A DNA stretch of 64,000 nt from Methylobacillus arboreus (GCF_020532725.1 NZ_JAJAVC010000003.1:310001-374000); one strand, 5' to 3'; positions 29,030 through 44,932 are shown, counted from the first letter of the stretch. Notes: generated by a model from the sequence alone, not told the origin. Made by a program: numbers and translations.

Positions 29030-29773
29030 TTAAAGCGCAAGCCAGTTCTTGACCTGTTCACGTTGAGCATATTGCGTGAGGTCGATTTGTAATGGGGTGA
29101 TGGAGATGCGGTTCTGGCTCACGGCATGAAAGTCCGTGCCATCCCCGGCATCCTGGGCGCTGCCCGCTGCGCCGATCCAATACACAGTCTGTCCGCGCGG
29201 CGTAACGGACTTGATGACAGGCTCTGCCTTGTGGCGTTTGCCCAAGCGCGTGACTTCCGTACCTTGTATCTCCTCAAACGGCACATCCGGCACATTGATA
29301 TTCAGCAGCACAGGAGGCGGAAAGCGGTCTTTCTTGTAACGCTCGACCAGGCTTACCATGAATTTTGCAGCGGTTTCGAAGTGTTGCACACCATGGCGCG
29401 ACATGGACACTGCAAATGAAGGGACGCCAAGCAGGAAGCCTTCAGTAGCGGCAGCGACGGTACCAGAATAGATGGTATCGTCGCCCATGTTGGCGCCATC
29501 ATTGATGCCGGAAATCACCATGTCCGGCAACTGATCCAGCAGGCCGGTGACTGCAAGGTGGACACAGTCGGTAGGCGTGCCATTGACGTAATAAAAACCG
29601 TTGCTGGCCTGATGTACTGATAGTGGGCGGTCAAGCGTCAAAGAGTTGCTTGCACCGCTGCGGTCACGCTCAGGCGCGACGACGACGATATCTGCAACTT
29701 TTGACAGGTGCTGGGCCAGGATATTGAGACCGGGAGCAAAATAGCCGTCGTCATTGGAAAGAAGAATACGCAT
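29030..29773 (-). CDS. surE: 5'/3'-nucleotidase SurE
   Basis: This is a 247-residue metal-dependent nucleotidase and survival protein. The DD active-site pair is in [14 protein letters not shown] (residues 3-16), with [18 protein letters not shown] and [19 protein letters not shown] completing the SurE signature. It leads the surE-pcm-nlpD operon. Confidence 0.95.
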   Translation of the reverse strand: MRILLSNDDGYFAPGLNILAQHLSKVADIVVVAPERDRSGASNSLTLDRPLSVHQASNGFYYVNGTPTDCVHLAVTGLLDQLPDMVISGINDGANMGDDTIYSGTVAAATEGFLLGVPSFAVSMSRHGVQHFETAAKFMVSLVERYKKDRFPPPVLLNINVPDVPFEEIQGTEVTRLGKRHKAEPVIKSVTPRGQTVYWIGAAGSAQDAGDGTDFHAVSQNRISITPLQIDLTQYAQREQVKNWLAL

Positions 29774-29851
29774 TTTTTTATTATAACCGAGTCATGAAGC
29801 GCTTTTCACACCTCTTTCGCAACAATGAAACAAAAAAACTGGCTGCTGGTT

Positions 29852-31278
<1,427 letters not shown>

Positions 31279-31300
31279 GCTAACTTTCTCCCAGTTTTTA

Positions 31301-34300
31301 TTACTTAAAGCGGAAAGTATAGAGTACATCAACCGCGCTTTCCGAACCCGCCTGCGAAACCACCGACCAGCGCTGGCTGATGGTATAGGTGAGTTTGGCG
31401 ACGTTGAGCAGGCCGGTCAGGCTTTTTTCGTAGCTTAGGTAGAGCTTGGAGGAGAGGCGCTTGCCGAAGTTGACGGTGGAGCTTTCAACGTCGCTGCCGC
31501 CGATGCTGAAGCTGTCCAGGCCTGCCGCGCGGGCCATCCTGGTTTGCAATGGCACGGATTGCCCTTGGGAGAGCAGGACGCCGGCGGCGAGCGAGAGCAT
31601 GGCAAACTCGTTCTTGCCTGCCTGGTCGAGGCCGTGGCCTAGCACCAGCCAGGAGAGTTTTTCGCTATCGGGCACACTGGGGTTTGAAACCAGCTTGACG
31701 GTAGGCATTTGCACGTTGCCGGTAATTTCCACGCCGGCCTGCACTGTCTGGTTTTGGCGCATGGCGATGATGTTAAGGCCAGGATTATCGACGGGACCGC
31801 TGAAGTTGACGATGCCTTTGGTAATGTTAAGTAGTTGCCCATATGCCATATAGGTGCCGCCTACTACGATGGAGCCTTCCGCGCGCAGGCTGTTGGGTAC
31901 GGTTCCGGACAAGGTGAGGATGCCGGTGAGGTAGCCATCCAGACCGAAGCCTCTGAGCAGGAATTGCTTGCCGGGGTCGACAATGCCGATGACTTCATCA
32001 CCCAGGTTGATCCTGAGGCGGCCGATCGTGAATTGCAGCGGGCTTTCCTCCTCGTCGCGTTCACGCCCGACCACGACCACATCGTCACCCAGTTGCGGGG
32101 CGCCTTCGCCTGCAAGCTCAATCAGTCCGCGGACGACGCGCAAGTCGCCGTCAACCATGAGCTGGTTGTCCTGCAAGGCGGTTTTTGCGGTGCCGTTCAA
32201 TACCAGCAGACGGTCGGTGCGTTCGGCAGCGGTGAAGTTGTCCAGCACCCAGTCGATTGTCATTGCCGGTTTGCCTGCTGCAAGGCGTATGCCGCCGCTG
32301 GCGCTGATGCTGCCCTTGCCGCCGGTGAATCGCAGGGTATCCAACGTGAGCCTGTCGCCCGCAAGGCTGGCGTCGAGTTGGCCGTTGGTGAGCTTGACGC
32401 CTTCAGCAGGCAGGGCCACGGCGAGGTCGCGGCCGCGGATATGGCCGTCGAACACGGGCTGGCCCACGCTGCCGCTGGCGTTGATCGCGATATTGAGGCG
32501 CCCATCGGCCTGGATATCCGGTGTTGGCAGCCAGGAAAGGCTGCCGATGTCGGCAGTGAGCCTGGCTTGCAATGGTGCATCACCTGCCAGGCTGAAGCTG
32601 CCTGCCTCGCCTGTAAGCCTGGTGCTGGCATGCGCTTCAATATTGCCCAGCTTATTGCCGTGAATGGTGGCAGCCAGGTCTACCTGGTTCTCGCGTATGG
32701 TCGCTTGCAGCTTGATTTCGCTGAGCCCTAGCGGCTGGTCCGCTTCTCCCTCGCGTACTACGGCAAGGTCGCCGGATTCGCGCTGGAGGGTGAATGTGCC
32801 ATTGAGCGTATCTTCGGCGCGGATATCCCATTGGCCTGAAAATACCGGGTTGCCCTTGAGGTTTGCAGGCAGCGTAAACAGCAGGGGAGGAATGTCCTGC
32901 AAGGCCAGTTGCTCTATGCGGCCGTGTGTGAATAGGCCTTGCGGGCCTTGGCGCAGGCTATCCAGGGTAATGCGGCCCTGCTTGAACTGCAATGCCAGGG
33001 TTTCCACCGATAGTCCGTTGATACTGTCGTAACTGATGGGGGCGGGAGCTTGCAGGGTGATGGGCGCGCCTGCCTGGTAGCTTAATTCCTGCAAGGCGCC
33101 TGACCAGCCGCCAGCGGCGTCGAATCCACCAGATAGCGTGGATTGCAGCTTGAGCCCAGTGCCGCTGGCCTGCAGCCTGAGCGCATGCTGTGCGCGGTTG
33201 CCGCTCAAGGATAGTTTTCCATCGATGAAGCTGCCTTGGTTGATGCGCAATCCCTCGGTATTAAGCTCTGCGTTGAGATCGCCCATGGTGTGCAGGTTGC
33301 CGTTGCCGCTGACTTTGCGGGCGCTGAGGTTGCCGGGCAGGCGCAGGTTTTCCGCCAGCAGCTGGAACTGTGCGCGTAGGTCGTCCAACTGGCCTGCAAT
33401 GGTGCCGCTGGCTTCGGCATTGCCCGCGAATGCGGAGCCGAAAGTGTTGAGCGTTGGCAGCTTGGCTTGCCAAGCCAAGTTGCTATCGGCGCGTCCAAGG
33501 CTGCCGCTTGCGGTGATACGGTTGGTGCCGAGCGTGGCATCGATCTGTATGCTTTCCAGCAGGTTGTCGAGCAGGTGCAGGCTGGCCTTGGCCTGTAACG
33601 GCTGGCCGCGCCATTGGCTGTCCAGGCTGTCGAATGCCAGGTTGAGGTCGGCTGTCGGCATCAGTTTGCCGTTTAGACCTAAATCGAAACTCAGTTTGGC
33701 ATCCTCTGCCTGCCCCAAGGCCTTGGGGTCCAGGTCGCGCAGGCTGATGCTGATGTTGAGCGGCAGATCGCCTTCGAGTCCCAATTCGCCCTGGATGTCC
33801 AGCCTGCCTGCTGCGGGCAATGGGCTATCTGTTGGCACCAGGGCAGGCAGGCCGTCCTGCATGGCAAACAGGTTGCGCATCTCGAAGCGCAGGGCTTGCA
33901 GGTCGCCGGAAAGGACGGTATTGAGGTCGTAAGGCATATTGCCTTGCGCCTGCTGCACATGGATGTTGCCGGCAAGCGGGAATGGCTTGCTGTTCTGCAG
34001 CAAGATATCGGCCGTGATGTTGCCCCAGGGCGTTTCGGCACGCGCCAGTTGCAGGCGGATGGCCTTGCTGTCCGCCGTCATGTTGAGGGTGACATGGCGC
34101 AAGACCTGGCGGCTGTTGCCCGAGACGATCTCGATTTCATCGATCGAGGCTTGTTCCACTTCTATGGGGAAGGGTACCTGGATGGTATCCGGCAAGTCTG
34201 GCAGGCCGGATGCAGGCTCGACAGGCATTTCTTCTTCCGGGGCCTGCTTGATGGTGATGACCAGGCGTTCCGCATGCAGCTTGTCCACGCGCAGGCGGCC

Positions 34301-34473
34301 TTCGCGCGTGGGCAGCAGCCTGAGTGAGCTGTCGAACTGCAACAGATCGATTTCCATATTGCCGGCATCGTAATGCAGGTCTTGCAGGCTGGAATCGATC
34401 TGAATCAGCGCATAGGCCGGGGCAATGCAGGGCAGGAACCAGAGCAGCAGGATCAACAGCGCGCGCTTTGCCA

Positions 34474-34474
<1 letters not shown>
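31301..34474 (-). CDS. tamB: translocation and assembly module TamB (DUF490)
   Basis: This 1057-residue protein is anchored by one N-terminal helix (about residues 5-23) and otherwise made of repeating beta strands that form a long periplasmic groove. The C-terminal DUF490 region includes the conserved DRLRINLGDEV-like segment, here RLRINLGDEVIGIVDPGKQF, and ends in VDVLYTFRFK. TamB with TamA helps insert outer-membrane proteins, and AsmA-type proteins also move phospholipids. It is shorter than E. coli TamB (about 1260). Its ATG overlaps the tamA stop by one base. Confidence 0.92.
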
Positions 34475-37801
<3,327 letters not shown>

Positions 37802-38067
37802 TCACCAAAGCCGATGGGTTTGCGCCAAACAGGTGCATGAAGACAGCACAGGGCCTCATCATGTTCCCTGAAGTGGACAGGATTTTCCTGTATCCAGGTT
37901 AAAGTAATGTGATGGTACTCTCAGCGGCGGCGTGTAGTTACGTTATTCATGGTTTCAATATTGGATTATCTGTAAACAAGATTCATTCTCGCGAAAAGGC
38001 TGTAAAAACAGGCATGTTCATTGCATGCGGTAAATTGCCGGCGTTTTATAAGCCAGCTGCAAAGCTG

Positions 38068-38073
38068 TATAAT
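38068..38073 (+). promoter_or_regulatory. probable -10 element of acnB
   Basis: A perfect TATAAT lies 131 bases before the acnB start. No good -35 hexamer is visible at 16-18 bases upstream, so an activator may assist. Confidence 0.4.
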
Positions 38074-38204
38074 TCAGTCATTCAGGCCTTGCAAAACCGA
38101 TTTGGCAGCAGCACTGGCGCTGCCTTGAAAATTCGCCTCAGTGAGACCAACCTAAATATCTGAGTGTTTTGCCGCCTCTCGCTATTAAGAATCAATGGAA
38201 AACC

Positions 38205-40772
38205 ATGCTAATCGCTTATCGTAAACATGTAGAAGAACGTGCCGCTGCAGGCCTTCCCCCCTTGCCACTGGATGCGGAGCAAACCGCTGCCTTGGTGGAG
38301 TTGCTCAAGAACCCGCCTGCAGGCGAAGAACAGATACTGGTCGATTTACTGGAAAACCGCATTCCAGCCGGGGTGGACCAGGCCGCTTACGTCAAGGCGG
38401 CTTTCCTGGCGGATATCGCCAAGGGGGGAGCAAACTCGCCTCTGGTGAGCCCCGAACATGCCGTGAAGCTGCTGGGCACCATGCTAGGCGGTTACAACGT
38501 GCAGGCGCTGGTGGATTTGCTGGATACGCCATTGGCACCAAAGGTGGTCGAGGCATTGTCACATACCATTCTCATGTTTGATGCCTTTCACGACGTGGCC
38601 GAGAAAATGCAGGCTGGCAATCCCCATGCCAAGACCTTGATTGAATCCTGGGCCGCCGGCGAATGGTTTACCAACCGTGAGGCATTGCCCGAGGAAATCC
38701 GTCTGGTGGTGTTCAAGGTCGATGGCGAGACCAATACCGATGACCTCTCTCCCGCGCAGGAAGCCTGGTCGCGCCCGGATATTCCGCTGCATGCCAAGGC
38801 CATGTTGATCAACAAGATGCCCGACGGCCTCAAGATCATACAAAGCCTCAAGCAAAAGGGCCTGCCGCTGGCCTATGTCGGCGATGTGGTCGGCACCGGT
38901 TCTTCGCGCAAATCCGCGATCAATTCCGTGCAGTGGCATATGGGCAACGATATTCCCCACATTCCCAACAAGCGCACTGCTGGCGTTGTGCTGGGTGGCA
39001 AGATTGCGCCTATCTTCTTCAACACCGCCGAGGATTCCGGCGCATTGCCCATTCAGTGCGATGTGAGTTCAATGAGCACTGGCGATGTGATCGTGGTGCG
39101 CCCTTATGACGGCAAGGTGCTCAATGAGCAGGGCGCGGAAATTGCCAGCTTTAACCTGGCGCCACTGACCATGCCGGACGAAGTGCGTGCCGGCGGCCGT
39201 ATCCCGTTGATCGTGGGCCGTGGCCTGACCAACAACGCGCGCCAGTTGCTGGGCTTGCCGCCGTCTGATTTGTTCATCAAGCCAATTGTGCCGGAAGATA
39301 CCGGCAAGGGTTATACCCTGGCGCAAAAGATGGTGGGCCGCGCCTGTGGCTTGCCTGAAGGAACAGGTGTGCGTCCTGGCTCCTATTGCGAACCCAAGAT
39401 CACTACCGTGGGTTCGCAGGACACGACCGGGGCGATGACTCGCGACGAGCTCAAAGAACTTGCCTGCCTTGGCTTCTCGGCCGACCTGGTGATGCAGAGC
39501 TTCTGCCATACTGCAGCTTATCCAAAGCCGGTCGATATCAAGCTGCAACATAGCTTGCCGGAATTCATCTCCAGCCGCGGAGGCGTGAGCCTGCGCCCTG
39601 GCGATGGCGTGATCCACTCCTGGCTCAACCGCCTGATCCTGCCGGATACTGTCGGCACCGGCGGCGATTCGCATACTCGCTTCCCCATTGGCATTTCTTT
39701 CCCGGCCGGCTCCGGGTTGGTGGCTTTTGCCGCCGCGATGGGCGCCATGCCGCTGGATATGCCTGAATCTGTGCTGGTGCGCTTCAAGGGAGAAATGCAG
39801 CCTGGTATTACCCTGCGCGACCTCGTGAATGCGATTCCCTATGCCGCGATCCAGAAAGGCGAGCTCACCGTGGGCAAGCAGGGTAAGAAGAACGTTTTCA
39901 ACGGCCGCATCCTCGAAATCGAGGGCTTGCCTGATCTCAAGGTGGAGCAGGCATTCGAGTTTGCCGATGCCTCGGCCGAGCGTTCCGCCAATGGATGTAC
40001 TGTGCACCTCAACAAGGAGCCAGTGATCGAGTTCCTCAGGTCCAACATCATGTTGATGCAGAACATGATTGATAACGGCTATGAAGATGCCCGTACCCTG
40101 CAACGCCGGATTGCCTCCATGGAGGCCTGGCTGGCGGATCCACAGTTGTTGCAGCCGGATGCCGATGCCGAGTATGCCTATGTGCTCGAAATCGACCTCA
40201 GCGAGATCAAGGAGCCGCTGGTGGCCTGCCCGAACGACCCGGACGACATCAAGCCGTTGTCTGCGGTGGTAGGGGACAAGATCGACGAAGTCTTTATCGG
40301 CAGCTGTATGACCAATATCGGCCACTACCGTGCCGCGGCCAAGGTGCTGGAAGGCGCCGGCGGCATCCCGACCCGTCTGTGGATCGCGCCGCCCACCCGC
40401 ATGGATGAAAGCCAGCTGCGCGACGAAGGCGTATATTCCATTTTCGGCGTAGCTGGGGCGCGTACCGAAATACCGGGCTGCTCCCTGTGCATGGGCAACC
40501 AGGCGCGGGTTGCGGACAAGGCCACCGTGTTCTCGACCAGTACGCGTAACTTTGATAACCGCATGGGCAAGGATGCCCGCGTTTACCTTGGCTCCGCAGA
40601 GTTGGCAGCCGTGTGCGCCCGTTTGGGGCGCATTCCTAGCCCGGATGAATATTTGGAGACAGTGGGCGATAAACTCACAAAGAATTCAGACAACATCTAC
40701 AAGTATCTGAACTTTGACCAGATGCCCGAGTATGCCAAGAAGATCATCCCGATCTCCGAGGTGGCAAGCTGA
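38205..40772 (+). CDS. acnB: bifunctional aconitate hydratase B / 2-methylisocitrate dehydratase
   Basis: This 855-residue TCA-cycle enzyme interconverts citrate and isocitrate and in many bacteria also handles 2-methylisocitrate. The HEAT-like N-terminal domain (residues 1-160), swivelling domain (about 165-380) and catalytic part are in the AcnB order. The three 4Fe-4S cysteine ligands lie in [11 protein letters not shown] and CSLCMGNQ. I chose ATG 38205, giving [20 protein letters not shown] as in other AcnB proteins; the frame opens 12 codons earlier. AcnB apo-protein can bind mRNA in E. coli. A perfect hairpin terminator follows. Confidence 0.96.
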   Translation: MLIAYRKHVEERAAAGLPPLPLDAEQTAALVELLKNPPAGEEQILVDLLENRIPAGVDQAAYVKAAFLADIAKGGANSPLVSPEHAVKLLGTMLGGYNVQALVDLLDTPLAPKVVEALSHTILMFDAFHDVAEKMQAGNPHAKTLIESWAAGEWFTNREALPEEIRLVVFKVDGETNTDDLSPAQEAWSRPDIPLHAKAMLINKMPDGLKIIQSLKQKGLPLAYVGDVVGTGSSRKSAINSVQWHMGNDIPHIPNKRTAGVVLGGKIAPIFFNTAEDSGALPIQCDVSSMSTGDVIVVRPYDGKVLNEQGAEIASFNLAPLTMPDEVRAGGRIPLIVGRGLTNNARQLLGLPPSDLFIKPIVPEDTGKGYTLAQKMVGRACGLPEGTGVRPGSYCEPKITTVGSQDTTGAMTRDELKELACLGFSADLVMQSFCHTAAYPKPVDIKLQHSLPEFISSRGGVSLRPGDGVIHSWLNRLILPDTVGTGGDSHTRFPIGISFPAGSGLVAFAAAMGAMPLDMPESVLVRFKGEMQPGITLRDLVNAIPYAAIQKGELTVGKQGKKNVFNGRILEIEGLPDLKVEQAFEFADASAERSANGCTVHLNKEPVIEFLRSNIMLMQNMIDNGYEDARTLQRRIASMEAWLADPQLLQPDADAEYAYVLEIDLSEIKEPLVACPNDPDDIKPLSAVVGDKIDEVFIGSCMTNIGHYRAAAKVLEGAGGIPTRLWIAPPTRMDESQLRDEGVYSIFGVAGARTEIPGCSLCMGNQARVADKATVFSTSTRNFDNRMGKDARVYLGSAELAAVCARLGRIPSPDEYLETVGDKLTKNSDNIYKYLNFDQMPEYAKKIIPISEVAS

Positions 40773-40795
40773 GCTGACGTTGCCGAGCGTATGAA

Positions 40796-40828
40796 ACAAA
40801 TAAGCCGCTTCATGCGGCTTATTTGTTT
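40796..40828. terminator. bidirectional intrinsic terminator after acnB
   Basis: A 13-base perfect stem (ACAAATAAGCCGC with GCGGCTTATTTGT) around the loop TTCAT. Flanking A/T runs let it serve acnB and the convergent hydrolase gene. Confidence 0.9.
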
Positions 40829-40863
40829 CTAAAAAGACTTGTTGGCAAAACTTCATAAGGCGC

Positions 40864-41823
40864 TCAATGATTGCCAATAAATCCAACGATACCCGCTACA
40901 ACCTCTTCAGACCAGGACCATTGGAAAGAATGCCCCATATCCAGCACGCTTAGTTTCGCATTGGGGATATGTTCAGCCAGGTATTCTCCATGCGCCAGAG
41001 GCAGGCAGGGGTCATACTTGCCGTGAATAACCAAGGTAGGTGCTTTGATTTGCTTGACTGCCTCCAGCCTGTCGGGTGATGCGGCGGTTGCCAGTGCGTG
41101 GTTGAGTGGTGTGATGCCGGCAGAAGCTTGTTTTGCTACGATACGTAATGTGCGGGTTATTTCCTCTCTTGGGAATGGCCGTGGCCCGCCATAGGTTGCC
41201 TGCCATCCCTGGACCAGGTTTTCTTCAAATTCCTCTGCAGTTTGCGGGGGCTTGCGGCTTGACTCCGTGATGTAGTCGAGAAATTTTCGATCAGGAGGCG
41301 GCAAGAAAAACTTGCCATTCGGCTTGCCCATTGTCGCCTGTATGTAGGGCCGCTGGTCGGCTGAGGTGGAGATCAATACCAGGCTTTGCACCAGATCGGG
41401 ATGATGGATGGCCATTAGCTGGGCGATATAGCCTCCCATGGAAATCCCTGCGACGTGTGCTTTCTCGATGCCATATCCTTGCAGGACTGATATGGCGTCT
41501 GCTGCAAGCAGTTCCAGATCATAAGGGTTTTCGGCAGAGTTCACGCCTTGCGATTTTCCCGTGTCGCGATGATCATAGCGGATGACGTGAAAACCGGCAT
41601 TTGACAATTCGGTGCAGAATTTGTCCGACCAGAGAATACCGGGGTTCATCGCGCCCATGACAAGCAGTATTGCCGGTTCATCTTGATTGCCAAAGGACTC
41701 TGACCATAAGGTCAGTCCGTCGGAGGTGCTGATATATTTTTCCACGTACTGGTGATTTGCCATTGAGTTTGGTGCCGATATACAAAACGCCAGCAACATC
41801 AATAGTCTCGTGCAAGCTTTCAT
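40864..41823 (-). CDS. secreted alpha/beta hydrolase
   Basis: This 319-residue protein has a signal peptide (about 22 residues, ending in NSMA) and an alpha/beta-hydrolase fold. The nucleophile elbow is GISMGG, the oxyanion region is LVMGAMNPGILW, the acid is near HGKYDPCLP, and the catalytic His is in DMGHSFQW. It resembles esterases or haloperoxidase-like hydrolases that are cytoplasmic elsewhere, but here would act in the periplasm. The substrate is not predictable, and no biosynthetic neighbours help. Confidence 0.85.
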   Translation of the reverse strand: MKACTRLLMLLAFCISAPNSMANHQYVEKYISTSDGLTLWSESFGNQDEPAILLVMGAMNPGILWSDKFCTELSNAGFHVIRYDHRDTGKSQGVNSAENPYDLELLAADAISVLQGYGIEKAHVAGISMGGYIAQLMAIHHPDLVQSLVLISTSADQRPYIQATMGKPNGKFFLPPPDRKFLDYITESSRKPPQTAEEFEENLVQGWQATYGGPRPFPREEITRTLRIVAKQASAGITPLNHALATAASPDRLEAVKQIKAPTLVIHGKYDPCLPLAHGEYLAEHIPNAKLSVLDMGHSFQWSWSEEVVAGIVGFIGNH

Positions 41824-41923
41824 GCTGAGGATCGTATTTAGAACAAGAATTAATATAGGGAGCCGTTGTCAGATTATTTTGACTGCATAATGCCTTTGCT
41901 GCAAAGAACATAAGGATGCTTGA

Positions 41924-42436
41924 ATGAAATACGGTATTTTCTTGCTTATGTCGTTAGTATTGCTGCCAGCATCAGCGACAGAGCCGCCGAAGCCGCCTGT
42001 CACGGTTGAGTATATCTCGCCGGAGAAATTTACCGATATTTCCAGCACCAATCACGGTCCGCCCAACAGTAGCTATCTTGATCAGCTCAGCAAGCACCTC
42101 TCGAAAAAGGCAGCAAGCTATCTCGCGCCAGGAGAGCGACTGACAATCGCGATCAAGGATATCGACATGGCCGGCGGGTTTGAGCCCTGGGTGATGCCGG
42201 TCAATCCTGATGTGCGCATGGTCCGGGATATTTATCCGCCGCGCATAGCGCTGAGTTATGAATTGCGCGATGCGCATGGACAGGTGTTAAAGGCTGGTGA
42301 TGCAAAATTGAGCAATCCGGCGTTTTTGCTAAACCCGCGACCCAATAGCATAGATACCATGCGCCACGAGAAAGCGTTGCTAGATAATTGGCTGAGAAAA
42401 TCGTTTGCCGAACGCAACGCGAAGTCACTTGAATAA
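41924..42436 (+). CDS. DUF3016 domain protein, exported
   Basis: This 170-residue protein has a signal peptide of about 18 residues (ending PASA) and a DUF3016-like domain: VTVEYISPEKFTDI near the start, LTIAIKDIDMAGGFEPW in the middle, and a C-terminal ALLDNWLRKSF. The family occurs in proteobacterial periplasms and has no established function. It lies 12 bases before the YeeE-like pair and may be read with it. Confidence 0.75.
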   Translation: MKYGIFLLMSLVLLPASATEPPKPPVTVEYISPEKFTDISSTNHGPPNSSYLDQLSKHLSKKAASYLAPGERLTIAIKDIDMAGGFEPWVMPVNPDVRMVRDIYPPRIALSYELRDAHGQVLKAGDAKLSNPAFLLNPRPNSIDTMRHEKALLDNWLRKSFAERNAKSLE

Positions 42437-42448
42437 GAGGATATGATC

Positions 42449-42874
42449 ATGACATTGGACTGGGGAAATGCCACGCCGCTGGCCTCGCTGCTGGGCGGGA
42501 TGCTCATCGGGCTCGCGGCTGCCGTGTTGATAGTGGCGAATGGCAAGGTTGCAGGCATCAGTGGCATTTTGGCAGGCTTGTTGCGGCGGCTTGGTCAGCA
42601 CAATGCCTGGCGCATTGCTTTTCTGGCGGGGCTCCTGCTTGCTCCTGTTATTTACGCGGTTTATTGGGGGCTGCCTGAGATAGTGGTCACAACAGACTGG
42701 GCGTTATTGATCGGTGGCGGGCTGCTGGTCGGTTTTGGCACCCGCCTGGGCAATGGCTGCACCAGTGGTCATGGGGTGTGCGGCATCGCCAGGCTTTCGC
42801 CGCGTTCAATTGTGGCAACCCTGGTCTTCATGTCAGTGGCGATGCTGACCGTGTTTGTACGCCACTGGATCTAG
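42449..42874 (+). CDS. YeeE/YedE-family half-transporter (PmpA-like)
   Basis: This 141-residue membrane protein of the DUF395/YeeE family has about four helices. The conserved GNGCTSGHGVCGIARLSPRS holds the cysteines that mark sulfur-compound transporters such as the thiosulfate importer TsuA. Two ATGs lie close together; I chose 42449, seven bases after AGAGGA, rather than 42443. Together with the next gene it would form one complete YeeE-type unit from two half proteins. Confidence 0.86.
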   Translation: MTLDWGNATPLASLLGGMLIGLAAAVLIVANGKVAGISGILAGLLRRLGQHNAWRIAFLAGLLLAPVIYAVYWGLPEIVVTTDWALLIGGGLLVGFGTRLGNGCTSGHGVCGIARLSPRSIVATLVFMSVAMLTVFVRHWI

Positions 42875-42884
42875 GAGGGATGAT

Positions 42885-43292
42885 ATGCCGCTGATTGCCG
42901 GTCTTTTGTTTGGGTTTGGCTTGATCCTCTCGGGCATGATCAATCCACAAAAGGTACTGGCGTTTCTTGATGTCACCGGGCAATGGGATCCTTCGCTGGC
43001 GTTTGTGATGATGGGGGCAATACCCGTTGCTGCCATCGGGTTTGCTTGGATGCGGCCGCGAGAGCGTACTTTCCTGCAGCAGGAAGTGCAGATTCCTCAT
43101 GCCAGGCAGATTGATGCCAGATTGCTGACAGGGGCTGGCCTGTTTGGGATAGGCTGGGGCTTGGTGGGATATTGCCCGGGACCTGCGTTGGCAGGCTTGG
43201 GAGCCGGCCATGTGAGCAGTATTGTCTTTGTGGGCGCCATGATCGCTGGCATGTTGCTGTATCGGTTATTCGAGCATTGGACGCAGAAATAG
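42885..43292 (+). CDS. YeeE/YedE-family half-transporter (PmpB-like)
   Basis: This 135-residue second half of the YeeE-type transporter has four helices. It contains FGFGLILSGMINPQKVLAF near the start and the sulfur-relay Cys in LVGYCPGPALAGLG. I chose ATG 42885, preceded by GGAGGG; the frame extends to 42855 without support. The pair resembles PmpA/PmpB and probably imports thiosulfate or another sulfur compound. A strong terminator follows. Confidence 0.86.
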   Translation: MPLIAGLLFGFGLILSGMINPQKVLAFLDVTGQWDPSLAFVMMGAIPVAAIGFAWMRPRERTFLQQEVQIPHARQIDARLLTGAGLFGIGWGLVGYCPGPALAGLGAGHVSSIVFVGAMIAGMLLYRLFEHWTQK

Positions 43293-43300
43293 CCGATATG

Positions 43301-43336
43301 CGGCAGCAAGCTCCAGGCTTGCTGCCGTTGTTTTTT
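43301..43336. terminator. intrinsic terminator between convergent genes
   Basis: An 11-base perfect stem CGGCAGCAAGC / GCTTGCTGCCG with loop TCCAG is followed by TTGTTTTTT. Confidence 0.9.
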
Positions 43337-43338
43337 GC

Positions 43339-43866
43339 CTAATGCTTTTGATTGTCTGGATGCGCCATGATGCGGTCAATCCAGGCGATGGACACGGCAG
43401 AGGCGATAAAGGCCATATGAATCACCGTTTGCCAGATCAGGGTCTTGTCATCCAGGTTTTCGACATTGATGAATGTCTTGAGCAGGTGGATGGAGGAAAT
43501 GCCAATGATGGACATGGCCAGCTTGACCTTGAGCAGGTTGGCATTGACGTGGGATAGCCAGTCCGGTTCATCCGGGTGGCCGTTGAGGTTGAGGCGTGAA
43601 ACAAAGGTTTCGTAGCCGCCGATGATCACCATGATCAGCAGATTGGAGATCATGACCACATCAATCAGGCCCAGCACCATGAGCATGATGTCGGCCTCTT
43701 GCAGGTGGGGCAGGCGCTCGATCAGGTGGATAAGCTCCTTCATGAACTGGATGACATAGACGATCTGGGCGACGATGAGGCCAAGGTAGAGCGGCAGTTG
43801 CAGCCAGCGGCTGCCGAAGAGTATTGCGCTTAAGGGGCTCATTTTTTCACGGCTGGGGGTTGCCAT
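43339..43866 (-). CDS. UPF0114 (TIGR00645, YqhA-like) membrane protein
   Basis: This 175-residue inner-membrane protein has about four helices. The GLIDVVMISNLLIMVIIGGY segment and VKLAMSIIGISSIHLLKTFI are the conserved core of the UPF0114 family. The function is unknown. Its stop is almost inside the terminator arm at 43336. Confidence 0.9.
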   Translation of the reverse strand: MATPSREKMSPLSAILFGSRWLQLPLYLGLIVAQIVYVIQFMKELIHLIERLPHLQEADIMLMVLGLIDVVMISNLLIMVIIGGYETFVSRLNLNGHPDEPDWLSHVNANLLKVKLAMSIIGISSIHLLKTFINVENLDDKTLIWQTVIHMAFIASAVSIAWIDRIMAHPDNQKH

Positions 43867-43912
43867 TCGGACTTTCCTTTCTTGCTAAGAGTGATTCATG
43901 TCAGGTGTGTGT

Positions 43913-44758
43913 TCAGGGAATCTGGTGTTCCAGGGTGAAGCTGGCGCCATCGTCCAGTGCCAGTTTCTGCGCGAGATAGGGCAGGGTGTTGTTCAGTGTT
44001 TCCGGCAATGTCCACGGTGGATTGATGACGAAGATGCCGCTGCCATGCATGCCGAAACCGTCTTCTGAAGGCGCTTGGATGCTGAGTGTGGCATGCAGCC
44101 AACTGGCGGCCCCAAGCTTAGGCAGTTTTTCCTGCAACAGCTTGATTTCCGGCCGCTGCAACAAGGGGTACCACAGCAGGTAAGTGCCTGTGGCAAAGCG
44201 TTGCAGGCTATCCTTGAGTGCTTCTACCACACGCTGATAATCGCGTTTTTCCTCATAAGGCGGGTCAATCAACACTACTGCGCGGCGCGGCGGTGGCGGC
44301 AGCAGGGCTTTGAGGCCGGCAAACCCATCCTCTTGTTCTATCAATACCTGGCGTCCGGCAGGCTTGAAGTGCTGCCTGAGCAGTTTGGCATCGGTGGGGT
44401 GCAGCTCGAACAGGCGCATGCGGTCATGCGGGCGCAATAGAAGCTGGGCGACATTGGGAGAGCCAGGGTAGCGCTTGAGCGTTGGTCCCGGATTCAGTTG
44501 CCTGACCAGGTCAATGAATGCTTGCAGTGCCGGTGGTAAATCGTTGGCTTGCCAGAGCCGGGCAATGCCTTGTTCGAATTCGGCATTTTGCATGGCATAT
44601 CCATGGTCAAGCGCATACATGCCGGCGCCTGCGTGGCTGTCAACATACCAGTAAGGCTTGTCTTTCTGGTTGCTGTAGCTCAGCACTTGGTGCAGTACAA
44701 AATGCTTGAGGACATCGGCGTGGTTGCCGGCATGGAAAGCGTGGCGATAACTGAGCAT
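43913..44758 (-). CDS. rlmJ: 23S rRNA (adenine-2030-N6)-methyltransferase RlmJ
   Basis: This 281-residue SAM-dependent methylase modifies a single adenine of 23S rRNA before ribosome assembly. The N-terminus LSYRHAFHAGNHADVLKH, the catalytic DPPYEEKRDY motif and the C-terminal GSGIFVINPPWTL are diagnostic. I chose ATG 44758, which begins the family's conserved N-terminus; the frame is open to 44836. The gene stands alone. Confidence 0.94.
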   Translation of the reverse strand: MLSYRHAFHAGNHADVLKHFVLHQVLSYSNQKDKPYWYVDSHAGAGMYALDHGYAMQNAEFEQGIARLWQANDLPPALQAFIDLVRQLNPGPTLKRYPGSPNVAQLLLRPHDRMRLFELHPTDAKLLRQHFKPAGRQVLIEQEDGFAGLKALLPPPPRRAVVLIDPPYEEKRDYQRVVEALKDSLQRFATGTYLLWYPLLQRPEIKLLQEKLPKLGAASWLHATLSIQAPSEDGFGMHGSGIFVINPPWTLPETLNNTLPYLAQKLALDDGASFTLEHQIP

Positions 44759-44932
44759 GGGGAGCGGTGGTGAATGATTGGCGACATTATAAAGGAGAGG
44801 CCGCCCGGCGTTGCGCTTTCTCCATGAATTTTCCATAAAATCATAATGGTTTCACCACATATGGCGGGATGTTGCGGATATTTCCAGTCTTGGCTTTTTA
44901 ATTGCCGCCATGCCTGCTAGCATTACACCCCT

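Noticed and set aside
37909-38163. An 84-codon frame between purB and acnB
   Set aside because: No ribosome site, no family features, and a TATAAT promoter for acnB lies inside it.
39069-40325. A 418-codon minus-strand frame inside acnB
   Set aside because: The plus strand encodes intact aconitase B; the antisense frame is His/Arg-rich with no motif.
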